This document shows positions 61,288-64,000 of a DNA stretch of 64,000 nt, in pieces. Below the pieces are notes generated by a model. That model ran no database searches, was not told where the DNA came from, and saw only the letters and a list, made by a program, of their open reading frames with translations. Position numbers and translations under genes: made by a program. Within the stretch, counting starts at the first letter, position 1, and every line of letters starts with the position of its first letter. The DNA is from JAAFIP01 sp031367325 (GTDB lineage: Bacteria > Pseudomonadota > Gammaproteobacteria > Burkholderiales > Burkholderiaceae_C): the NCBI GenBank assembly GCA_031367325.1, contig JANLPQ010000055.1, forward strand, positions 7,073 to 71,072. The letters run 5' to 3'.

Positions 61288-62367
61288 CTATTGAGGAACT
61301 GCTTTGCGGTAAAGTTGCTGCACTGCTTCTTGCTGCTCCTTGGCGCTAGGCTGTGGTGTCTGCATAGGCGACATTCCAGCCTTGGCTTGCCTTTGCGCTA
61401 TTAATTGCGACATCATTTCTTTAGAAATATTATTTGGGTTAGCACCGCTGCTACCCGTAACAGCGCCAGCACCCCCTACTATGTATTCGATATCAGCCAT
61501 AGCCAGCAATTGCTTGTCAGCCACTGATAAACTGGGCGCAGTAGACAAGCTAACTGGCTGCTGAGATCGAAAACTATTAATTAAATTAGCCACGTCTGTG
61601 GTGTTGGTACCAGTCGTTAGGGTGTCTCTGTCTTCAGGGTTGCGTAACGCTGCGATTATTTTGCCCATGCGCTGTGCCAATATTAGCTTTTGCGCGTCTT
61701 TGGGTTGTACTGCAATAGTGACAGTAGAAAAACTTTGTTTAGCATATGGATCGTCTGTAGCAGAAGGGGCCGGTCTCTTGCGATTTGCAGCAAATTCAGC
61801 CGCAGTTATTTTGCCAGTGGCCCGAACCATCACATCTTGCAGAAGTGGCACTATAAAGCCACCTTCACCATCGTATTTTTGTTCCGCTATGAACATAAAA
61901 TCTATTCTGTCACCAGCTCTTAAAAGCCCCGAGATTGAACTAATTTCATCTACAGGAATAGTAATTGCACGAACACCTACTTCAATTTGCTCTGAGAAGA
62001 CTTTTCTTTTCGGTGCAAAAAATGCTGAAAGCAAAGGTACACCAGCCGCTACATCCACAGTCAACTCTTGGCCTGCAAAGTTGTCAAACGTTTCGGGGGT
62101 CAATGCGTCTGGATTTACAAATGTTTCAGGTACAGGTCTGGCAGCTACCATAGATCCATCTATAAAAGTACCCGCTTTGAGCGGTTGTGACAGCACAACC
62201 ACGCTAAGGCTTTTAACCGCAGCTTGCTTTGTTAGCACCGCTGCTGTTTCCTCTTCACTGCTTTTTAAATAAAACCACCCAAGGGCAGCAGCTAAAAGAC
62301 CCATCGAAATTACGCCCCCAAGCGGTAGAAATTTTTTATAGTCCGATAAAAAAGCAAGTTTTTTCAT
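61288..62367 (-). CDS. cpaB: Flp pilus assembly protein CpaB/RcpC
   Basis: 359 residues with an N-terminal membrane anchor (GGVISMGLLAAALGWFYL). SAF-like domain VVVLSQPLKAGTFIDGSMVAARPVP and a RcpC domain VGVRAITIPVDEISSISGLLRAGDRIDFMF. A Gln-rich C-terminal tail. Precedes the secretin by 37 bases. Confidence 0.92.
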   Translation of the reverse strand: MKKLAFLSDYKKFLPLGGVISMGLLAAALGWFYLKSSEEETAAVLTKQAAVKSLSVVVLSQPLKAGTFIDGSMVAARPVPETFVNPDALTPETFDNFAGQELTVDVAAGVPLLSAFFAPKRKVFSEQIEVGVRAITIPVDEISSISGLLRAGDRIDFMFIAEQKYDGEGGFIVPLLQDVMVRATGKITAAEFAANRKRPAPSATDDPYAKQSFSTVTIAVQPKDAQKLILAQRMGKIIAALRNPEDRDTLTTGTNTTDVANLINSFRSQQPVSLSTAPSLSVADKQLLAMADIEYIVGGAGAVTGSSGANPNNISKEMMSQLIAQRQAKAGMSPMQTPQPSAKEQQEAVQQLYRKAVPQ

Positions 62368-62372
62368 AAATT

Positions 62373-62564
62373 TTAGTCAAGTGGAAGGGAAACCATGAAA
62401 CTAAAACCGCTCCATTGGTTTTGAAAGATACTGATGATGTTGCTTATCACACTATTGCCTTGTCCATCTGTAAATTCTGTGTCAACAATAAGCGCTATTA
62501 CAATCACAGCCGTGATAGCTAAATACTCTACTGCGGCTTGTCCGCGATGAAGTTTTCTTTTCAT
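62373..62564 (-). CDS. Small prepilin-like protein of the Tad locus
   Basis: 63 residues. RGQAAVEYLAITAVIVIALIV contains the class-III processing pattern (Gly, then Q-A-A-V-E with the conserved Glu at +5) followed by a hydrophobic stretch, as in Flp or TadE-type pilins. The tail (DGQGNSVISNIISIFQNQWSG) is short. It may be the main pilin or a minor one; a second, more typical Flp gene may lie outside the window. Five bases before cpaB's start. Confidence 0.75.
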   Translation of the reverse strand: MKRKLHRGQAAVEYLAITAVIVIALIVDTEFTDGQGNSVISNIISIFQNQWSGFSFMVSLPLD

Positions 62565-62614
62565 ATTTGCTCCTGTATGTTGAGTTGAGTTGAATTAGGT
62601 TAAGTTGAGATAAA

Positions 62615-63355
62615 TTAAGGTGAGTCAAGATCTGTCTGGCTTGAAACAATGCTGGTTTCTTGCATATTTTTATTGATAGTAACCATCATCTCGGAGCTCC
62701 CTTTGCGCAGGGTTAACATACTGCTGGTGCCGCCATTGATGGTTTGGTCTTGGTTTAAAGTCCATCCCAACTTGATCATTTGTTCACGAATGTAGAGCGC
62801 ATTGGTTTCAACAGACTGTTGATTGGTAAAAATAATAACTCTATTTTTAGTTCCGGGATCATAAGACACAACATCGGATAAACAAGTTGACCCTGTGGGC
62901 GCTGGAAAGCCTTTACCTATAGAAGCTAAACGCTCTTTAAGTGAACCAACATCTTCGTGGATGGCAGAGGAAGACAAAGTACCAGACGAACCAGCTTGCG
63001 TAGTTTTAAGTTTGACAGTCACTTGGTACAGCCCCAGTTTTGCGCCAAACAGCTCGCCGTCACCGACTGTTTTTCTTGTATACAGTTGCTTATCTTTAAA
63101 CCAGGTATCGTAGAATTTAGTTGCATCGGCAATTTTCAAAGTGCTATCGAACCCTTTGATTTGCATTGGCGTTGTGTTTTGCTCAACATAGTTTGCAATC
63201 CAGTAGGTTGTAGCCTGCGGTGGCGATGGTATGAAGGGAAAGTCTCGCTTAGGCGCATCTGCCACCGCAAAACTGGTAATGCAGCACAGCCAAACAAAGG
63301 CAGCGTATGAAAATAATTCGCTACAAGGTTTTTGTAAAAAAAAATTTGAATACAT
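62615..63355 (-). CDS. Secreted protein of unknown function in the Tad locus
   Basis: ATG 63355 gives about 246 residues with a hydrophobic signal (LFSYAAFVWLCCITSFAVA) and cleavage near ADA. The mature part has no motif I recognise; the C-terminal third (REQMIKLGWTLNQDQTI ... SEMMVTINKNM) looks like a small alpha/beta domain. A TTG at 63436, overlapping the preceding stop, could extend it. Position suggests a role in pilus assembly. Confidence 0.65.
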   Translation of the reverse strand: MYSNFFLQKPCSELFSYAAFVWLCCITSFAVADAPKRDFPFIPSPPQATTYWIANYVEQNTTPMQIKGFDSTLKIADATKFYDTWFKDKQLYTRKTVGDGELFGAKLGLYQVTVKLKTTQAGSSGTLSSSAIHEDVGSLKERLASIGKGFPAPTGSTCLSDVVSYDPGTKNRVIIFTNQQSVETNALYIREQMIKLGWTLNQDQTINGGTSSMLTLRKGSSEMMVTINKNMQETSIVSSQTDLDSP

Positions 63356-63432
63356 TCCGTTAAGTCGTAAAACAAATAACAATGGAGCTGACAAATTGAG
63401 CCTTAGCGCATTTCGCAAACAATTTGCCAGGT

Positions 63433-64000
63433 TCAATAAACCACAGTAATAGGTGGCGTGGGCGGGAAAGCACGGTAAGGCCGAAAATAGCCCGGTTTTG
63501 GGCCATATGCAGGAGGACCATAAGTACCCTTTTCAACTTCAATAATGCCTTTTTCTTGTTCATGTCGATCTAAAGGAGCCACATCTGGCGCGCCACCTGG
63601 AACGAAACCAAAAGTAAATGCATCTTTATTTATTTTGGGAAGAAGATAAACAGCGTTATTTAATGCTTTTTCAAAGGTACCACGATTGTCTTTATTAAAC
63701 TTCGAGTCCGTAACTTTTAGGGGAACCAAGCCTTGAATTTTGGCTGTTTCGCGCAGCGTGCCGCCAGCGTTCCAAGGCTCTGTTAACAAAGTAACTTGCT
63801 CCACGATTTCCATGTAATCTTTTACTTCGTCGCCCTTATTCCACAAGTCAATATACCTTAATACATTACTAACATTGGTCTTTACCTTGACCTCATTTTT
63901 TAAGTAGCCGTTGCCCCAAAAGGTAAACTTTCCGATGAGTTCGTTGTTGCTGCCCGTATCGCCTCCTATGGCAGCTCTTGCAGAGCTCCAAGCATTTGAA
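63433..64000 (-). CDS. C-terminal part of a Tad-locus protein (TadG-like?), 5' end outside window
   Basis: The minus frame is open from base 64000 down to the TGA at 63433, about 188 codons. It includes SSARAAIGGDTGSNNELIG, FTFWGNGYLKNEVKVKT and, at the end, a Pro/Tyr-rich tail (YGPPAYGPKPGYFRPYRAFP). The ARAAIGG stretch resembles periplasmic parts of TadE/TadG-like proteins, but the N-terminus is missing, so the family is uncertain. Its stop overlaps a possible TTG start of the next gene. Confidence 0.6.
   Translation of the reverse strand, partial: SNAWSSARAAIGGDTGSNNELIGKFTFWGNGYLKNEVKVKTNVSNVLRYIDLWNKGDEVKDYMEIVEQVTLLTEPWNAGGTLRETAKIQGLVPLKVTDSKFNKDNRGTFEKALNNAVYLLPKINKDAFTFGFVPGGAPDVAPLDRHEQEKGIIEVEKGTYGPPAYGPKPGYFRPYRAFPPTPPITVVY

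Noticed and set aside
1..64000. CRISPR arrays, tRNA or rRNA genes, prophage or transposase genes
   Set aside because: No regular direct-repeat array, no cloverleaf or rRNA sequence, and no integrase, transposase or phage structural protein was recognised on either strand.

Overview
The window looks like a chromosomal segment of a betaproteobacterium of the order Burkholderiales, most likely Comamonadaceae. The protein types, the gene orders (rimP-nusA-infB-rbfA-truB, dapC-dapD-pilU, zapA followed by a 6S RNA-like structure) and the DUF6502/DUF5666 trio all fit that placement. It is a family-level inference from memory of such genomes, not a search result. No rRNA, tRNA, CRISPR array, prophage or transposase gene was seen.

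Layout. 1-6.4 kb (minus): translation/transcription operon rimP-nusA-infB-rbfA-truB, with truB running off the left edge. 6.5-7.6 kb: AlkB-type membrane hydroxylase. 7.7-11 kb (plus): dapC, dapD, pilU. 11-15.8 kb: a 39-bp inverted repeat, nth, and the NAD genes nadB (plus) and nadA-nadC (minus). 16-19.6 kb: a DUF6502 protein and two DUF5666 lipoproteins, closed by a terminator. 19.8-23.1 kb: metE and a divergent, frameshifted metR. 23.2-36.2 kb (minus): a B12 operon behind a cobalamin riboswitch, in transcript order btuB, cobB, a BtuF-like protein without signal peptide, cobU, btuF, btuC, btuD, cobO, bioB, cbiB, cobC, cobQ. It combines B12/cobinamide uptake with the late steps from cobyrinate to adenosylcobinamide; corrin-ring genes are not in the window. 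36.3-41.1 kb: a ZapB-like coiled coil, zapA, 6S RNA, a TauE-type transporter, dsbB, yggX and an MnmC-type oxidase. 40.8-43.5 kb: a decaying zone with three broken genes. 43.7-54.6 kb (plus): an eleven-gene, tightly coupled cluster with a FadR-type regulator, two beta-propeller proteins, a PdxA-like dehydrogenase, an enolase-superfamily dehydratase, a DapA-like lyase, a b561-type membrane protein and a sugar ABC importer; this is probably a sugar-acid catabolic pathway. 54.8-64 kb (minus): a Tad/Flp pilus locus continuing past the right edge.

The most striking feature is a dispersed repeat of about 45-60 bp with the core CTGCTCAAGCAGCTATT. I see 13 convincing copies and one weak one, all between 0.2 and 40.8 kb and none in the last 23 kb. 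Seven convincing copies lie inside or at the end of protein-coding genes (truB, infB, the AlkB-like gene, cbiB twice, cobU, dsbB), and the reading frame stays open through each. Six of these use the same orientation and frame, adding a peptide resembling QVNPAQAAIKIVA. Another copy supplies the start codon of the MnmC-type gene. This resembles the in-frame palindromic elements described in Rickettsia and is the best candidate here for something undescribed.

Three genes carry apparent frame damage: metR (extra base in a T6 run), a tautomerase (missing base in an A7 run) and a DUF3224 gene (internal deletion). The two homopolymer cases could be sequencing errors.
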